Positions 36,694 to 47,983 of a stretch of 64,000 nucleotides of DNA are shown here, piece by piece. The stretch is from assembly GCF_000231445.1 (NCBI RefSeq), contig NZ_AGFR01000003.1, forward strand, positions 62,001-126,000, given 5' to 3'. Position numbers and translations under genes: made by a program. Below the pieces are notes generated by a model that saw only the letters and a program-made list of their open reading frames with translations, had not been told where the DNA came from and did not search any database. Source of the DNA: Commensalibacter intestini A911. Its GTDB lineage: Bacteria; Pseudomonadota; Alphaproteobacteria; Acetobacterales; Acetobacteraceae. The number at the start of each line of letters is the position of its first letter. The stretch's first letter is position 1.

Positions 36694-36895
36694 CCTGTCC
36701 AAGACCGTACGTAACTTTGTTTTAAAAGTTATCTTAACTGCGAACGGGAGGCGGGGCTGGTATGTATAGATTTTTAAAATCTGTTTATGTGCTAGTGTAA
36801 CCGTTTAGGACAGGCGAACCGGATTGTATTTTTAAATATAATCTTAATGGTAACCTGAAAAGTCAATATTTGACTGATCAAAATGGAGACGGGAT
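36694..36895 (+). promoter_or_regulatory. rplJ leader, candidate L10 autoregulatory RNA
   Basis: The 276-bp gap between rplA and rplJ has a long-range 7-bp stem, CCTGTCC (36694-36700) with GGACAGG (36808-36814). AAGA beside the 5' arm could form a kink-turn-like internal loop. Such a structured leader ahead of rplJ is where L10(L7/L12)4 binds its own mRNA in several bacteria. Position and long-range pairing support the call; I cannot fold it or match a covariance model. Confidence 0.45.
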
Positions 36896-37414
36896 TTGGA
36901 CCGCACGGAAAAACAAGCGTTTGTTGCTTCCATGGCATCTGTTTTCGCAAATACGTCAATGCTTGTTGTTACACGTAACAAAGGATTGACTGTTGCTGCT
37001 GTTACAGACTTGCGTCGTCGTATGCGCGCTGCTGAGGCAACTTACCGAGTTGGAAAAAACCGCTTGGTCACCCTTGCTGCAAAAGGTACCCCATTCGAAG
37101 GTATTACCCCATTGTTAACTGGCCCTACTGCTCTTGCATGGGCACAAGATCCAGTTGCAGTTGCGAAAGTAGCCGTCGAGTTCGCCAAAACCAATGATAA
37201 ACTTGAAATCCTTGGTGGTAATTTAGATGGGCAAATGCTTGATGTAAATCAAGTTAAAGCTCTTGCTGAACTACCTTCATTGGATGTATTGCGTGCACAG
37301 TTGGTTGGACTTATTTCTACACCTGCTACACGTATTGCTGGTGTTGTTCAAGCTCCTGCTGGACAATTGGCACGGGTTTTTGGCGCTTATGCGGACAAAG
37401 GTGAAGCGGCTTAA
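36896..37414 (+). CDS. rplJ: 50S ribosomal protein L10
   Basis: L10 anchors L7/L12 dimers to the stalk. It has 172 aa starting MDRTEKQAFVASMASVFANT from a TTG codon at 36896, preceded by GGAGACGGGA; no in-frame ATG gives the conserved N-terminus. RNKGLTVAAVTDLRRRMRAA and YRVGKNRLVTLAAKGTPFEG are the rRNA-binding part, and the C-terminal helix carries the L7/L12 docking sites. The rare start codon may be part of the autoregulation. Confidence 0.96.
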   Translation: MDRTEKQAFVASMASVFANTSMLVVTRNKGLTVAAVTDLRRRMRAAEATYRVGKNRLVTLAAKGTPFEGITPLLTGPTALAWAQDPVAVAKVAVEFAKTNDKLEILGGNLDGQMLDVNQVKALAELPSLDVLRAQLVGLISTPATRIAGVVQAPAGQLARVFGAYADKGEAA

Positions 37415-37505
37415 TACAACTAAGCCTTTTATTGTTATTGATTTGCTAAGTAACTTAGTAAATTTGTATTGAAACACTGATTAGTATATAAATAGGATAA
37501 ATATC

Positions 37506-37880
37506 ATGGCTGATTTAGCTAAAATTGTTGACGAATTATCTGCATTGACTGTTTTGGAAGCTGCTGAGCTTTCTAAATTATTAGAAGAAAAATGGGGCGT
37601 TTCTGCTGCTGCTCCTGTTGCTGTTGCTGCTGCTCCTGCAGCTGGTGGTGGCGCTGCTGCTGAAGAAAAAACAGAATTTGACGTAGTTCTTGCTAAATCT
37701 GGTGACAAAAAAATTAACGTCATTAAAGAAGTTCGCGCAATTACAGGTCTTGGCTTGAAAGAAGCTAAAGACATCGTTGAAGGTGCACCAAAAACTCTTA
37801 AAGAAGGTGTAAATAAAGACGAAGCTGAAAAAATCAAAAAGACCCTTGAAGAACAAGGTGCTACAGTCGAACTTAAATAG
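37506..37880 (+). CDS. rplL: 50S ribosomal protein L7/L12
   Basis: Stalk protein that recruits translation GTPases. It has 124 aa in three parts: N-terminal dimerisation and L10-binding helices ([21 protein letters not shown]), an Ala/Gly/Pro-rich hinge ([20 protein letters not shown]) and the C-terminal domain with [20 protein letters not shown] and [11 protein letters not shown]. It lies 91 bp after rplJ, preceded by AGGATAA. Confidence 0.97.
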   Translation: MADLAKIVDELSALTVLEAAELSKLLEEKWGVSAAAPVAVAAAPAAGGGAAAEEKTEFDVVLAKSGDKKINVIKEVRAITGLGLKEAKDIVEGAPKTLKEGVNKDEAEKIKKTLEEQGATVELK

Positions 37881-37898
37881 TACGATGAATCAAGCGAG

Positions 37899-37970
37899 TA
37901 TAGAGACTTCTCTATATCGTTGGATTTAAGATTATGGTAGGGCGGAACCCAAGGTTTGGGTATCCGCCTA
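37899..37970 (+). promoter_or_regulatory. Two hairpins in the rplL-rpoB spacer
   Basis: The first is TATAGAG, loop ACTT, CTCTATA (37899-37916). The second (37938-37970) has an outer stem TAGGgCGGA/TCCGCCTA with a bulged G and an inner stem ACCCAA/TTGGGT. Neither is followed by a T-run. In E. coli this spacer holds an attenuator and an RNase III site that lower rpoBC expression relative to rplJL; the same job is plausible here. A third short stem, TAACTCT/AGAGTTA, lies at 38043-38063. Confidence 0.5.
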
Positions 37971-38154
37971 CTTGGTCGTTAAAGAGAAAATCTTTTGACG
38001 ACAGACGTAAAGTATGTTTCCCTATAGGTTTAGGGATAGGCGTAACTCTTAGGTTGAGAGTTATATTTTAGTTATCATTAGCCGATTATTTGTTTTACAG
38101 ATGATTAAATAGTAGCAAATATATCTGGCAGCAAGCGATGGGGCACAATACACG

Positions 38155-41100
38155 ATGAACGCGGTAAGCAAATCGTTCACGGGACGCAAGCGCATTCGCA
38201 AAAATTTTGGACGGATTCCAGAAATCGCACCGATGCCGAATCTTATTGATGTGCAGCGGGCGAGTTATGAGGCTTTTTTACAGCGCGATGTAAAGCCAGA
38301 GAACCGTTCCTTAATGGGGTTGGAAGAAGTATTTCGTTCGATTTTTCCAATCAATGATTTTGCGGGTAATGGTCGTCTCGAATTTGTAAATTACGAATTT
38401 GAAGAACCGAAATATGATGTTGAGGAATGCCTTCAGCGTGGATTGACCTATGCGGCACCGTTAAGAGTCGTCCTTCGTTTGATTGTTTGGGACATTGACG
38501 AAGATACAGGTTCACGTTCTATTCGTGATATTAAAGAGCAACCCGTATATATGGGTGATATGCCTTTAATGACTGAAAATGGTACATTTATTGTAAATGG
38601 TACAGAACGCGTTATCGTATCGCAAATGCATCGTAGTCCTGGTGTATTTTTCGATCATGATGGTGGTAAGACGCATTCTTCTGGTAAGTTTTTATTTACA
38701 GCCAGAATTATTCCTTATCGTGGTTCATGGTTAGATTTTGAATTTGATAGTAAAGATTTGATTTACGTTCGTATTGATCGTAAAAGAAAATTCCCTGTTA
38801 CAACATTATTGTATGCCCTTGAAGGTGAAAATTCGATTGCGTTGCGTGATGCAAAAGCAAAAGAAGGTGGGGATGTAGATTCTATTCCAATGCGTGGAAT
38901 GGATGATGATGAAATTCTTTCTTATTTCTATAAGACCGTTACCTTTAAAAAGATTGACGGCGGTTGGGCGCGTTCTTTTGAACCAGACGCTTTCCGTAAT
39001 ATGAAATTATTGGCTCCTTTGGTGGATGCTGATACTGGTGAAGTTGTTGCTGATGTTAATGCTAAATTAACCGCACGTGCAGTTCGTAAAATTGCTGAAA
39101 ATACCAAAAATGTTTTGGTTAGAAGAGAAGAATTATTAGGCCGTTATTTCGCGCATGATTTAGTAAACGAAAATACGGGTGAAATTTACGCTGAAGCAGG
39201 TGAAGAGTTAACTGATGCCACATTGGATCAGTTTGAAGCACTAGGTTTGGATGAAATTCCAACATTGGCAGTTGATAATGTTACGGGTCCTTGGATCAGA
39301 AATACATTAATTACGGATAAAAATACTTCCAGAGACGATGCTTTGGTTGATATTTATCGTGTAATGCGTCCTGGTGAGCCACCAACAGCTGAAACTGCAG
39401 ACGCTTTATTGCGTGGCTTATTCTTTGATTATGACCGTTATGATTTATCTGCGGTTGGTCGTGTAAAAATGAATATACGTTTAGGTGTCCCTGGGGATGA
39501 TACTATTCGTGTATTACGCAAAGTTGATATTCTTCGCGCAATTAAGATTATGTGCGAATTAAAAGATGGTCAAGGTAGCGTCGATGATATTGATAACCTA
39601 GGTAACCGTCGTGTGCGTTCTGTTGGTGAATTGATGGAAAATCAATATCGCCTTGGTTTGTTAAGAATGGAACGTGCGATTCGTGAGCGTATGGGGTCTG
39701 TTGATATTGATACAGTCATGCCTCATGACTTGATTAATGCGAAGCCTGCTGTTGCTGCGGTTAGAGAATTCTTTGGTTCGTCTCAATTGTCACAGTTTAT
39801 GGATCAAACCAATCCATTATCTGAAGTAACACATAAGCGTCGTTTATCAGCATTAGGGCCAGGTGGTTTAACACGTGAGCGTGCTGGGTTCGAAGTTCGT
39901 GACGTGCATCCAACACATTATGGTCGTATCTGTCCGATTGAAACACCTGAAGGTCCAAATATTGGATTGATTAACTCTTTATCAACTTATGCTAAAGTGA
40001 ATAAATATGGGTTTATCGAAACCCCTTATCGCTTGGTAGAAGATGGAAAGTTGCAAGATGGATGGAAATATCTATCTGCAATGGAAGAAGATAAGTTAAT
40101 TGTTGCGCAAGCTGATGCAAAACAAGATGCTGCGGGTAAATTAACGGATGAGTTAGTTTCTGTTCGTAAGAGTGGTGACTTCTTGCTTGTTAAACCAGAA
40201 GATGTAACTGCGTGTGACGTTTCTCCTAAACAATTGGTGTCTGTTGCAGCTGCGTTGATTCCATTCTTGGAAAACGATGATGCGAACCGTGCATTGATGG
40301 GTTCAAACATGCAACGTCAAGCTGTGCCATTGATTCGTTCTGATGCTCCATTAGTTGGTACTGGTATGGAAGCAGCAGTTGCACGAGATTCTGGCGCAAC
40401 GATTGTTGCTAAACGTGGTGGTATTGTTGATCAAATTGACGGTGCGCGTATCGTTGTTCGTGCAACAGATGAAAATGGTTCAACGCAAGGTGTTGATATT
40501 TATCGCTTACGTAAATACACACGTTCAAATCAATCTACTTGTATTAACCAGCGTCCATTAGTTTACGTTGGGGATTATATTCAAGCTGGCGATATTATTG
40601 CTGATGGTCCATCAACAGAGTTGGGCGAATTGGCTTTGGGTCGCAACGTGTTGGTCGCGTTTATGCCATGGAATGGGTATAACTTCGAAGATTCAATCTT
40701 GATCTCTGAACGTATTGCTCGTGATGATGTGTTTACTTCAATTCATATTGAAGAATTCGAAGTCATGGCTCGTGATACCAAATTGGGTCAAGAAGAAATT
40801 ACACGTGATATTCCAAACGTTGGTGAAGAAGCGCTTCGTAACCTTGATGAAGCAGGTATCGTTTATATCGGTGCAGAAGTAAATCCTGGAGATATTTTAG
40901 TTGGTAAAATCACCCCTAAAGGTGAAAGCCCAATGACTCCAGAAGAAAAACTTCTTCGCTCTATTTTTGGTGAAAAAGCTTCTGACGTTCGTGATACTTC
41001 ATTAAAACTTCCTCCTGGAACTAGTGGTACGATCGTTGATGTTCGTGTGTTCTCTCGTCGTGGTATTGACAAAGATGAACGTGCAATGGCAATTGAACGT

Positions 41101-42327
41101 GCAGAAATTGAACGTTTAAGTAAAGACCGTGATGACGAGCTAGCTATTCAAGATCGTTCTTTCTATAACCGTTTAAGAGAAAACTTGTTAGATCAAACTG
41201 CAGGTGTTGGTTTTAAAGGGATTCCATCTGGAACTGTATTGACACTTGATGTGTTATCAGAACATCCAAAAGGTGCATGGCGTAATATTGTTGTTGCTGA
41301 TGATACAGTCATGGCAAATATTGAAGCTGTAAAACGTGATTTTGATCGTGAAGTTGCTGGTGTTCAAGCGCGCTTTAATAATAAAGTTGAAAAATTACAG
41401 CGTGGGGATGAATTACCTCCTGGTGTGATGAAAATGGTTAAAGTTTTCATCGCGGTAAAACGTAAATTACAACCTGGGGATAAAATGGCTGGTCGTCATG
41501 GTAACAAAGGGGTTGTTTCCCGTGTTGTTCCTGTCGAAGATATGCCATTTCTTGAAGATGGAACTTCAGTTGATCTCGTTTTGAATCCATTGGGTGTGCC
41601 GTCTCGTATGAACGTCGGACAAATTTTGGAAACGCATTTAGGTTGGGCTTGTGCCAATGTCGGTAAACAAGTGAGCCAAGTGGTTGATGAATATGTTCGT
41701 CAAGGTGAGAAAAAACAAGAACTCTTAGATCGTTTAAAGACAATCTATGGTGATGCAACTTACAATGAAAAAATTGCTGACTTGTCAGATAGTGAGTTAA
41801 TTGATTTCTGTAAGGATATCCGTAAGGGTGTCTCAATTATGACACCTGTGTTTGATGGTGCAAGTATTCCTGATATTGAAGGAATGTTGACTCAAGCAGG
41901 ATTAAATCCGTCTGGGCAAAGTACATTGATTGATGGTCGTACGGGGGAGGTTTTTGAACGTCCTGTAACCGTTGGTTATATTTATATGCTTAAATTGCAT
42001 CACTTGGTTGATGATAAGATCCATGCACGTTCTATTGGTCCTTATTCGTTGGTTACTCAACAACCATTGGGTGGTAAAGCTCAATTTGGTGGGCAACGCT
42101 TCGGGGAAATGGAAGTTTGGGCATTGGAAGCTTATGGTGCTGCGTATACGTTACAAGAAATGTTGACGGTTAAGTCCGACGACGTTTCTGGTAGAACAAA
42201 AGTGTATGAAGCGATTGTTAAAGATCAAGATGATTTTGAAGCAGGTATTCCAGAGAGCTTTAATGTATTGATTAAAGAGCTAAAATCGCTCGGTTTGAAT
42301 GTTGAACTAGAACAAAACGCTGAATAA
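38155..42327 (+). CDS. rpoB: RNA polymerase beta subunit
   Basis: Beta subunit of RNA polymerase, 1390 aa. The rifampicin pocket reads [18 protein letters not shown] then [13 protein letters not shown], with the key Gln, Asp, His, Arg and Ser present, so a susceptible-type site is predicted. [51 protein letters not shown] and [20 protein letters not shown] are universal blocks around the active centre. The ATG gives [19 protein letters not shown], usual for alphaproteobacteria. It is separated from rplL by 274 bp of structured leader. Confidence 0.98.
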   Translation: MNAVSKSFTGRKRIRKNFGRIPEIAPMPNLIDVQRASYEAFLQRDVKPENRSLMGLEEVFRSIFPINDFAGNGRLEFVNYEFEEPKYDVEECLQRGLTYAAPLRVVLRLIVWDIDEDTGSRSIRDIKEQPVYMGDMPLMTENGTFIVNGTERVIVSQMHRSPGVFFDHDGGKTHSSGKFLFTARIIPYRGSWLDFEFDSKDLIYVRIDRKRKFPVTTLLYALEGENSIALRDAKAKEGGDVDSIPMRGMDDDEILSYFYKTVTFKKIDGGWARSFEPDAFRNMKLLAPLVDADTGEVVADVNAKLTARAVRKIAENTKNVLVRREELLGRYFAHDLVNENTGEIYAEAGEELTDATLDQFEALGLDEIPTLAVDNVTGPWIRNTLITDKNTSRDDALVDIYRVMRPGEPPTAETADALLRGLFFDYDRYDLSAVGRVKMNIRLGVPGDDTIRVLRKVDILRAIKIMCELKDGQGSVDDIDNLGNRRVRSVGELMENQYRLGLLRMERAIRERMGSVDIDTVMPHDLINAKPAVAAVREFFGSSQLSQFMDQTNPLSEVTHKRRLSALGPGGLTRERAGFEVRDVHPTHYGRICPIETPEGPNIGLINSLSTYAKVNKYGFIETPYRLVEDGKLQDGWKYLSAMEEDKLIVAQADAKQDAAGKLTDELVSVRKSGDFLLVKPEDVTACDVSPKQLVSVAAALIPFLENDDANRALMGSNMQRQAVPLIRSDAPLVGTGMEAAVARDSGATIVAKRGGIVDQIDGARIVVRATDENGSTQGVDIYRLRKYTRSNQSTCINQRPLVYVGDYIQAGDIIADGPSTELGELALGRNVLVAFMPWNGYNFEDSILISERIARDDVFTSIHIEEFEVMARDTKLGQEEITRDIPNVGEEALRNLDEAGIVYIGAEVNPGDILVGKITPKGESPMTPEEKLLRSIFGEKASDVRDTSLKLPPGTSGTIVDVRVFSRRGIDKDERAMAIERAEIERLSKDRDDELAIQDRSFYNRLRENLLDQTAGVGFKGIPSGTVLTLDVLSEHPKGAWRNIVVADDTVMANIEAVKRDFDREVAGVQARFNNKVEKLQRGDELPPGVMKMVKVFIAVKRKLQPGDKMAGRHGNKGVVSRVVPVEDMPFLEDGTSVDLVLNPLGVPSRMNVGQILETHLGWACANVGKQVSQVVDEYVRQGEKKQELLDRLKTIYGDATYNEKIADLSDSELIDFCKDIRKGVSIMTPVFDGASIPDIEGMLTQAGLNPSGQSTLIDGRTGEVFERPVTVGYIYMLKLHHLVDDKIHARSIGPYSLVTQQPLGGKAQFGGQRFGEMEVWALEAYGAAYTLQEMLTVKSDDVSGRTKVYEAIVKDQDDFEAGIPESFNVLIKELKSLGLNVELEQNAE

Positions 42328-42361
42328 GCGTATTGGTTTGGTTTGTAAGTATTTTATTAAA

Positions 42362-42387
42362 GAGGTGCCATTTTTTAATGGTGCCTC
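42362..42387 (+). promoter_or_regulatory. Hairpin in the rpoB-rpoC spacer
   Basis: GAGGTGCCATT, loop TTTT, AATGGTGCCTC: 11 bp including two adjacent G-U pairs. AATCCCCC follows, so it is not an intrinsic terminator. It ends 24 nt before the rpoC start. Confidence 0.5.
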
Positions 42388-42411
42388 AATCCCCCAAAGG
42401 GTTTTCGGCGA

Positions 42412-45400
42412 ATGAATGAACTTATGAAAATTCTTGGTCAATCAGGCCAAGCAATGACGTTTGATCAAATTAAAATTCAATTAGCCTCGTCTGAGCAAAT
42501 ACGGTCATGGTCTTATGGTGAAGTAAAAAAGCCAGAGACCATTAATTATCGTACATTTAAACCAGAACGAGATGGACTATTCTGTGCCCGTATCTTCGGG
42601 CCTATCAAAGATTATGAATGCTTGTGCGGAAAATATAAACGGATGAAATTCCGTGGTATTGTCTGCGAAAAATGCGGTGTTGAAGTTACACTTGCTAAAG
42701 TACGTCGTGAACGTATGGGGCATATTGAACTTGCAAGTCCTGTTGCACATATTTGGTTTTTGAAATCCCTACCAAGCCGTATCGGTTTAATGGTCGATAT
42801 GACTTTAAAAGATCTTGAACGCGTGCTTTATTTTGAAAATTATGTTGTTTTAGAATCTGGAACATCTCCATTAAAGCAATATAGTTTGTTATCTGAGGAA
42901 CAATATCTTGATGCCATGGATGAGTATGGGCATGAAGGTGTTGAGATCAGTATCGGTGCAGAAGCCGTTAAGAAAATTTTGATCAATATTGATTGTGATG
43001 TTGATAAAGTAGACTTGCGTGCTGAACTGAAAGAAACAACATCAGAAGTAAAACGTAAAAAACTTGTTAAACGTTTAAAGCTTGTTGAAGCTTTTTCAGA
43101 AAGTGGTTGTCGTCCAGAGTGGATGATTATGGATGTTGTTCCTGTTATTCCACCTGAATTACGTCCATTGGTTCCTTTGGATGGTGGTCGTTTTGCGACA
43201 TCAGATTTGAACGACTTATATCGTCGTGTGATTAACCGTAATAACCGTTTAAAACGGTTAATGGAACTTCGCGCGCCAGATATTATTGTTCGTAATGAAA
43301 AACGTATGTTGCAAGAATCTGTGGATGCATTATTTGATAATGGACGCAGAGGTCGTGCGATTACAGGGGCGAATAAACGTCCGTTAAAATCACTAGCAGA
43401 CATGCTTAAAGGGAAACAAGGTCGTTTCCGTCAGAACTTGCTTGGTAAACGTGTTGACTATTCTGGTCGTTCCGTTATCGTTGTTGGTCCTGAATTAAAG
43501 CTACATCAATGTGGTTTGCCAAAGAAAATGGCATTAGAGCTATTTAAGCCATTTATTTATTCTAAACTTGAAAAATATGGACATGCAACAACCATTAAAG
43601 CTGCGAAGCGTATGGTTGAAAAAGAACGTCCAGAAGTTTGGGATATTATCGAAGAAGTTATTCGTGAACATCCAGTAATGTTGAATCGTGCGCCTACATT
43701 GCACCGTTTGGGTATTCAAGCTTTTGAACCAGTATTGGTTGAAGGTAAGGCTATTCAATTACATCCATTGGTTTGTACTGCGTTTAACGCTGACTTTGAT
43801 GGCGACCAAATGGCTGTTCACGTGCCATTGAGCCTTGAAGCTCAATTAGAAGCACGTGTATTAATGATGTCTACGAATAACATCTTGAGTCCTGCAAGTG
43901 GTAAGCCGATTATTGTGCCTTCACAAGATATCGTTTTGGGCTTGTATTACTTAAGTTTGGACATTCCTGAATTTAAATTAACACCTGATCAAGCTGAATA
44001 TGATACAGAAGGGCACTTAGTTAAAGAAGGTGCACCTGTTTTTGCAAATATTGGTGAAATTGAGCATGCTTTATCTGCAAAAGCAATTAAGCTGCATGAT
44101 AAAATTCGTACGCGTTATAACACAAAAGATGTAGATGGTAATCCTATTACTCAGCGTGTTGTTACAACTGCTGGTCGTATGTTGATTTCTCAGATTCTAC
44201 CAAAACATGCTTCAATTAGCTTTGAGTTGATTAATCAACAATTAACTAAGAAATCAATTTCTGATATTATTGATATGGTTTATCGTCATTGTGGTCAGAA
44301 AGAATGTGTGATTTTTGCTGATCGTATGATGGGACTTGGTTTTGCTTATGCTGCTCGTGCAGGGATTTCTTTTGGTAAGGATGATATGATCATTCCTGAT
44401 GCCAAAAAGGAATTAGTTGCGAAAACTTCTGAGGAAGTTAAAGAGTTTGAACAACAATACCAAGATGGTTTGATTACTGCGGGTGAGCGCTATAACAAAG
44501 TGGTTGATGCATGGTCACGTTGTACTGATGAAGTGCAAGCTGCGATGATGAAAGAAATTTCACGGGTAGAACCAGGTCAAAGAATCAACTCTGTATGGAT
44601 GATGAGCCACTCTGGGGCTCGTGGGTCACCGGCTCAAATGAAACAGCTTGCTGGTATGCGTGGTTTGATGGCGAAACCTTCTGGTGAAATTATTGAACAA
44701 CCAATTATCGCAAACTTTAAAGAAGGCTTATCCGTTCTAGATTACTTTACGTCTACCCATGGTGCACGTAAAGGTCTTGCAGATACAGCGTTGAAAACAG
44801 CGAACTCTGGATATTTGACGCGTCGTTTGGTTGATGTTGCTCAAGATTGTATTATCATTGATCGTGATTGTGAAACAGAACGTGGGTTAACCGTACGTGC
44901 AGTTATGGATGGTGGAGAAGTGATTTCTTCTCTTTCTGAACGTATCTTGGGACGTACATTAGCTGCTGATGTTTTAGATCCTGCATCTGGTAAAGTCTTA
45001 TATCCTCGCAACACGTTGCTTGAAGAATCTGAATCTGAAGCGATCGAGAAAGCTGGTGTTGAAAGCGTTATGATTCGTTCAGTCTTAACTTGTGATAGTC
45101 AAGTTGGGGTTTGTGGATATTGTTATGGTCGTGATCTTTCTCGTGGAACACCTGTCAATATTGGTGAAGCTGTTGGTGTTATCGCAGCTCAGTCAATTGG
45201 TGAGCCTGGAACACAGTTAACCATGCGTACGTTCCATATTGGTGGTGCTGCTCAAAGAGGGGCAGAACAATCAATGGTCGAGGCGTCTCGTGATGGTAGT
45301 ATCAAAATTGTAAACTTGAATGTGGTTCAAAATAGTCAAGGTTTTGATATCGTGATGTCCAGAAACTGCGAAATCATTCTTGTGGATGAAAACAAAGTTG

Positions 45401-46662
45401 AACGGGCTCGCTATCGTATTCCTTACGGTGCAAGACTACTTGTTAAGCAAGATGCAAAAGTCACTCGTAACTTGAAAATGGCAGAATGGGATCCGTATAC
45501 ACTTCCAATTATTACTGAAAAATCAGGAACGATTGAATATCAAGACCTGATTGAAGGTATTACCTTGGTTGAGCGTATGGATGAAGTCACAGGCTTGTCT
45601 TCTAAAGTTGTGGTGGATTACAAACAAACCAGTAAATCTCGTGATTTAAGACCGAGACTCCAATTGAAAGATTCAAATGGAGAAGTGATGAAGCTCGCGA
45701 ACGGTAATGATGCTCGTTACTTCTTATCACCAGATTCTTTGCTGTCTGTTGAAGATGGTGTAGAAGTTAATGCTGGTGATGTGTTGGCTCGTATTCCTCG
45801 TGAAGGTTCAAAAACTCGTGATATTACGGGGGGCTTGCCTCGTGTTGCTGAGTTGTTTGAAGCGCGTCGTCCAAAGGATCATGCGATTATTGCAGAAAAT
45901 GATGGTATTGTTGAATTTGGTAAGGATTACAAAGCAAAACGTCGTATCGTTGTTCGTAATGAAGAAACTGGCGATGAAACAGAGTATTTAATTCCAAAAG
46001 GAAAGCATATTTCTGTTCAAGAAGGTGACTTTGTTCGTAGAGGTGATCCGTTAGTTGATGGTCCTCGAGTTCCGCACGATATCTTGAAGGTTATGGGTGT
46101 TGAAGCTCTTTCTGACTATTTGATTGATGAAATTCAAAGTGTTTATCGCCTCCAAGGGGTGAAGATTAATGATAAGCATATTGAAGTTATCGTTCGTCAA
46201 ATGTTGCAAAAAGTTGAAATTACCGATCCTGGCGATACAACCTATTTGGTTGGTGAAACAATTGATCGTTTGGAATTTGAGCAAGAAAATATCAAACGGA
46301 TGAATTCGAATGAACGTCCAGCTGTGGCATCTCCTGTTCTTCAAGGGATTACGAAAGCTGCGTTACAGACGAAATCATTTATTTCTGCGGCATCCTTCCA
46401 AGAGACAACACGTGTGTTAACTGAAGCAGCTTCAGCTGGTAAAGTTGATACTTTGATGGGTCTTAAAGAGAATGTGATCGTGGGACGCTTGATCCCTGCA
46501 GGAACAGGTAGTGTGATGAATCGTTTCCGTGCTTTGGCTTATTCTCGTGATAAACAGAGATTGGCAGATGCTCGGATGCAAATTCAATCTAAAGAATCGT
46601 TAGATTCTTTGGCTGCTACACAAGAAAATGAAATGGAAGACGTGACAGGGCCTGCTAAATAG
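42412..46662 (+). CDS. rpoC: RNA polymerase beta' subunit
   Basis: Catalytic beta' subunit, 1416 aa. The N-terminal zinc site is [20 protein letters not shown], and the active-site magnesium loop is [33 protein letters not shown] (switch and bridge region), [23 protein letters not shown] (trigger loop area) and [13 protein letters not shown]-type second zinc cysteines ([13 protein letters not shown]) are all intact. It is last of the rplKAJL-rpoBC group; a 12-bp stem hairpin follows. Confidence 0.98.
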   Translation: MNELMKILGQSGQAMTFDQIKIQLASSEQIRSWSYGEVKKPETINYRTFKPERDGLFCARIFGPIKDYECLCGKYKRMKFRGIVCEKCGVEVTLAKVRRERMGHIELASPVAHIWFLKSLPSRIGLMVDMTLKDLERVLYFENYVVLESGTSPLKQYSLLSEEQYLDAMDEYGHEGVEISIGAEAVKKILINIDCDVDKVDLRAELKETTSEVKRKKLVKRLKLVEAFSESGCRPEWMIMDVVPVIPPELRPLVPLDGGRFATSDLNDLYRRVINRNNRLKRLMELRAPDIIVRNEKRMLQESVDALFDNGRRGRAITGANKRPLKSLADMLKGKQGRFRQNLLGKRVDYSGRSVIVVGPELKLHQCGLPKKMALELFKPFIYSKLEKYGHATTIKAAKRMVEKERPEVWDIIEEVIREHPVMLNRAPTLHRLGIQAFEPVLVEGKAIQLHPLVCTAFNADFDGDQMAVHVPLSLEAQLEARVLMMSTNNILSPASGKPIIVPSQDIVLGLYYLSLDIPEFKLTPDQAEYDTEGHLVKEGAPVFANIGEIEHALSAKAIKLHDKIRTRYNTKDVDGNPITQRVVTTAGRMLISQILPKHASISFELINQQLTKKSISDIIDMVYRHCGQKECVIFADRMMGLGFAYAARAGISFGKDDMIIPDAKKELVAKTSEEVKEFEQQYQDGLITAGERYNKVVDAWSRCTDEVQAAMMKEISRVEPGQRINSVWMMSHSGARGSPAQMKQLAGMRGLMAKPSGEIIEQPIIANFKEGLSVLDYFTSTHGARKGLADTALKTANSGYLTRRLVDVAQDCIIIDRDCETERGLTVRAVMDGGEVISSLSERILGRTLAADVLDPASGKVLYPRNTLLEESESEAIEKAGVESVMIRSVLTCDSQVGVCGYCYGRDLSRGTPVNIGEAVGVIAAQSIGEPGTQLTMRTFHIGGAAQRGAEQSMVEASRDGSIKIVNLNVVQNSQGFDIVMSRNCEIILVDENKVERARYRIPYGARLLVKQDAKVTRNLKMAEWDPYTLPIITEKSGTIEYQDLIEGITLVERMDEVTGLSSKVVVDYKQTSKSRDLRPRLQLKDSNGEVMKLANGNDARYFLSPDSLLSVEDGVEVNAGDVLARIPREGSKTRDITGGLPRVAELFEARRPKDHAIIAENDGIVEFGKDYKAKRRIVVRNEETGDETEYLIPKGKHISVQEGDFVRRGDPLVDGPRVPHDILKVMGVEALSDYLIDEIQSVYRLQGVKINDKHIEVIVRQMLQKVEITDPGDTTYLVGETIDRLEFEQENIKRMNSNERPAVASPVLQGITKAALQTKSFISAASFQETTRVLTEAASAGKVDTLMGLKENVIVGRLIPAGTGSVMNRFRALAYSRDKQRLADARMQIQSKESLDSLAATQENEMEDVTGPAK

Positions 46663-47055
46663 GTTATAAAGAAACGATTCTATTAATTTCATATTGATTG
46701 AGTGGAGAAAGCTTCACTCAATCAATTTAAAATACGGGTTATTTTCGTCTTTTGGCGGAAATAAAATGCTTTGTTTTTTAACAAAGTCTTCAGTGATTTG
46801 CTGTGCTTAAAAGTCTTTACTTTTTTCTTGCTTTCTCTGAGGATTTGTAGTAAACAAAGCATCATTGTTCGTTGAATTAAATACATTCTTATAATATATA
46901 AACTTTAAAAGAAAATGACTTTTATTTTTTTTGTATTAGATGTATTCAGTAAGAAGTATCTAAGATTAATTAGATGCAAGAGTGTTGTAAATGACCGTTA
47001 AGTTAATGATTGATACATTACTTAACCTAGAAATAGTAAGGATCGGGAAAGGCGA
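46663..47055. other. 393-bp spacer between rpoC and rpsL
   Basis: It holds the rpoBC terminator-like hairpin (46693-46726), T-rich sequence that may include the str operon promoter (46900-46960), and a leader hairpin before rpsL (46997-47026: GTTAAG(T)TAATG with CATTACTTAAC). I see no gene in it. Confidence 0.6.
46693..46726 (+). terminator. Hairpin after rpoC
   Basis: ATTGATTGAGTG and CACTCAATCAAT form a perfect 12-bp stem with a 10-nt loop, 30 nt past the rpoC stop. TTAAAATA follows, so the U-tract is poor; it probably ends or protects the rpoBC transcript. Confidence 0.65.
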
Positions 47056-47427
47056 ATGCCGACCATTAACCAATTAATCGCTAAAGGCCGCGAACCTGCA
47101 GCCAAGCGCAATAAGGTTCCTGCTTTGCAGGGATGTCCGCAAAAACGAGGGGTATGTACTCGTGTTTATACAACAACACCTAAGAAGCCGAACTCAGCAT
47201 TGCGTAAAGTTGCAAAGGTACGTCTGACAAATGGTTACGAGGTGGTGAGTTATATTCCTGGTGAAGGTCATAACTTGCAAGAACATAGTGTGGTCTTAAT
47301 ACGCGGCGGGCGTGTTAAAGATTTACCAGGTGTACGTTATCATATTTTACGTGGTGTCCTGGATACACAAGGTATTGCAAAGCGACGTCAACGTCGTTCT
47401 TTGTATGGTGCTAAACGTCCAAAATAA
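47056..47427 (+). CDS. rpsL: 30S ribosomal protein S12
   Basis: Decoding-centre protein, 123 aa. The loops where streptomycin-resistance changes arise are unaltered: [12 protein letters not shown] and [14 protein letters not shown] carry the normal lysines. [13 protein letters not shown] is the conserved N-terminal part. The start is preceded by GGGAAAGG. It opens the str group, rpsL-rpsG-tuf. Confidence 0.97.
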   Translation: MPTINQLIAKGREPAAKRNKVPALQGCPQKRGVCTRVYTTTPKKPNSALRKVAKVRLTNGYEVVSYIPGEGHNLQEHSVVLIRGGRVKDLPGVRYHILRGVLDTQGIAKRRQRRSLYGAKRPK

Positions 47428-47441
47428 GAGGAATAATAGGC

Positions 47442-47918
47442 ATGAGTCGCCGACACCGCGCAGTAAAGCGTGAGATACTTCCCGATCCTAAATTTGGTGA
47501 TGTAGTCATCACGCGTTTCATGAACGCGCTGATGTATGATGGAAAAAAATCTGTTGCTGAAAAAATCGTTTACGGAGCATTGGAAACATTGCGTGTTCGT
47601 GGCGGTGAAGAAGCAGATCCAGTACGTTTGTTTCATGAAGCTTTAGATAACGTAAAGCCAGCTGTTGAAGTTCGCTCTCGCCGTGTAGGTGGTGCAACTT
47701 ATCAGGTGCCTGTTGAGGTTCGTGCAGATCGACGTCAAGCATTGGCTATTCGCTGGTTAATTGATTCTTCACGTAAACGTGGTGAAAACACCATGGAAGA
47801 AAGATTATCTAACGAATTGTTGGATGCAATCAACAATCGTGGATCCGCTGTTAAGAAGCGGGAAGATACTCACCGTATGGCTGAAGCAAATAAAGCATTC
47901 AGTCATTATCGCTGGTAA
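47442..47918 (+). CDS. rpsG: 30S ribosomal protein S7
   Basis: Primary 16S-binding protein of the 30S head, 158 aa. Diagnostic parts are [18 protein letters not shown], the central [20 protein letters not shown] hairpin and the C-terminal [20 protein letters not shown]. It follows rpsL after 14 bp. The gene normally after it, fusA, is missing and tuf comes next. Confidence 0.97.
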   Translation: MSRRHRAVKREILPDPKFGDVVITRFMNALMYDGKKSVAEKIVYGALETLRVRGGEEADPVRLFHEALDNVKPAVEVRSRRVGGATYQVPVEVRADRRQALAIRWLIDSSRKRGENTMEERLSNELLDAINNRGSAVKKREDTHRMAEANKAFSHYRW

Positions 47919-47983
47919 GTAATGAATTTAGGTTAAACTTTTAACCGAAAATCTTGGGCATGTCCAAGTAACGGAGAGAGAGA

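Noticed and set aside
37481-37837. 118-codon minus-strand frame covering rplL
   Set aside because: Mirror of the Ala/Gly-rich rplL hinge; rplL matches L7/L12 from end to end.
39760-39890. Possible rifampicin-resistance substitution in RpoB (Asn to Thr in DQTNP)
   Set aside because: This Thr is, from memory, common in alphaproteobacteria and the residues most tied to resistance are unaltered; likewise both S12 lysines tied to streptomycin resistance are normal.
42840-43403. 187-codon open frame on the minus strand inside rpoC
   Set aside because: It lies fully antisense to the conserved rpoC coding sequence; its protein is low-complexity Ser/Thr-rich, no ribosome site was seen, and rpoC is unquestionable.
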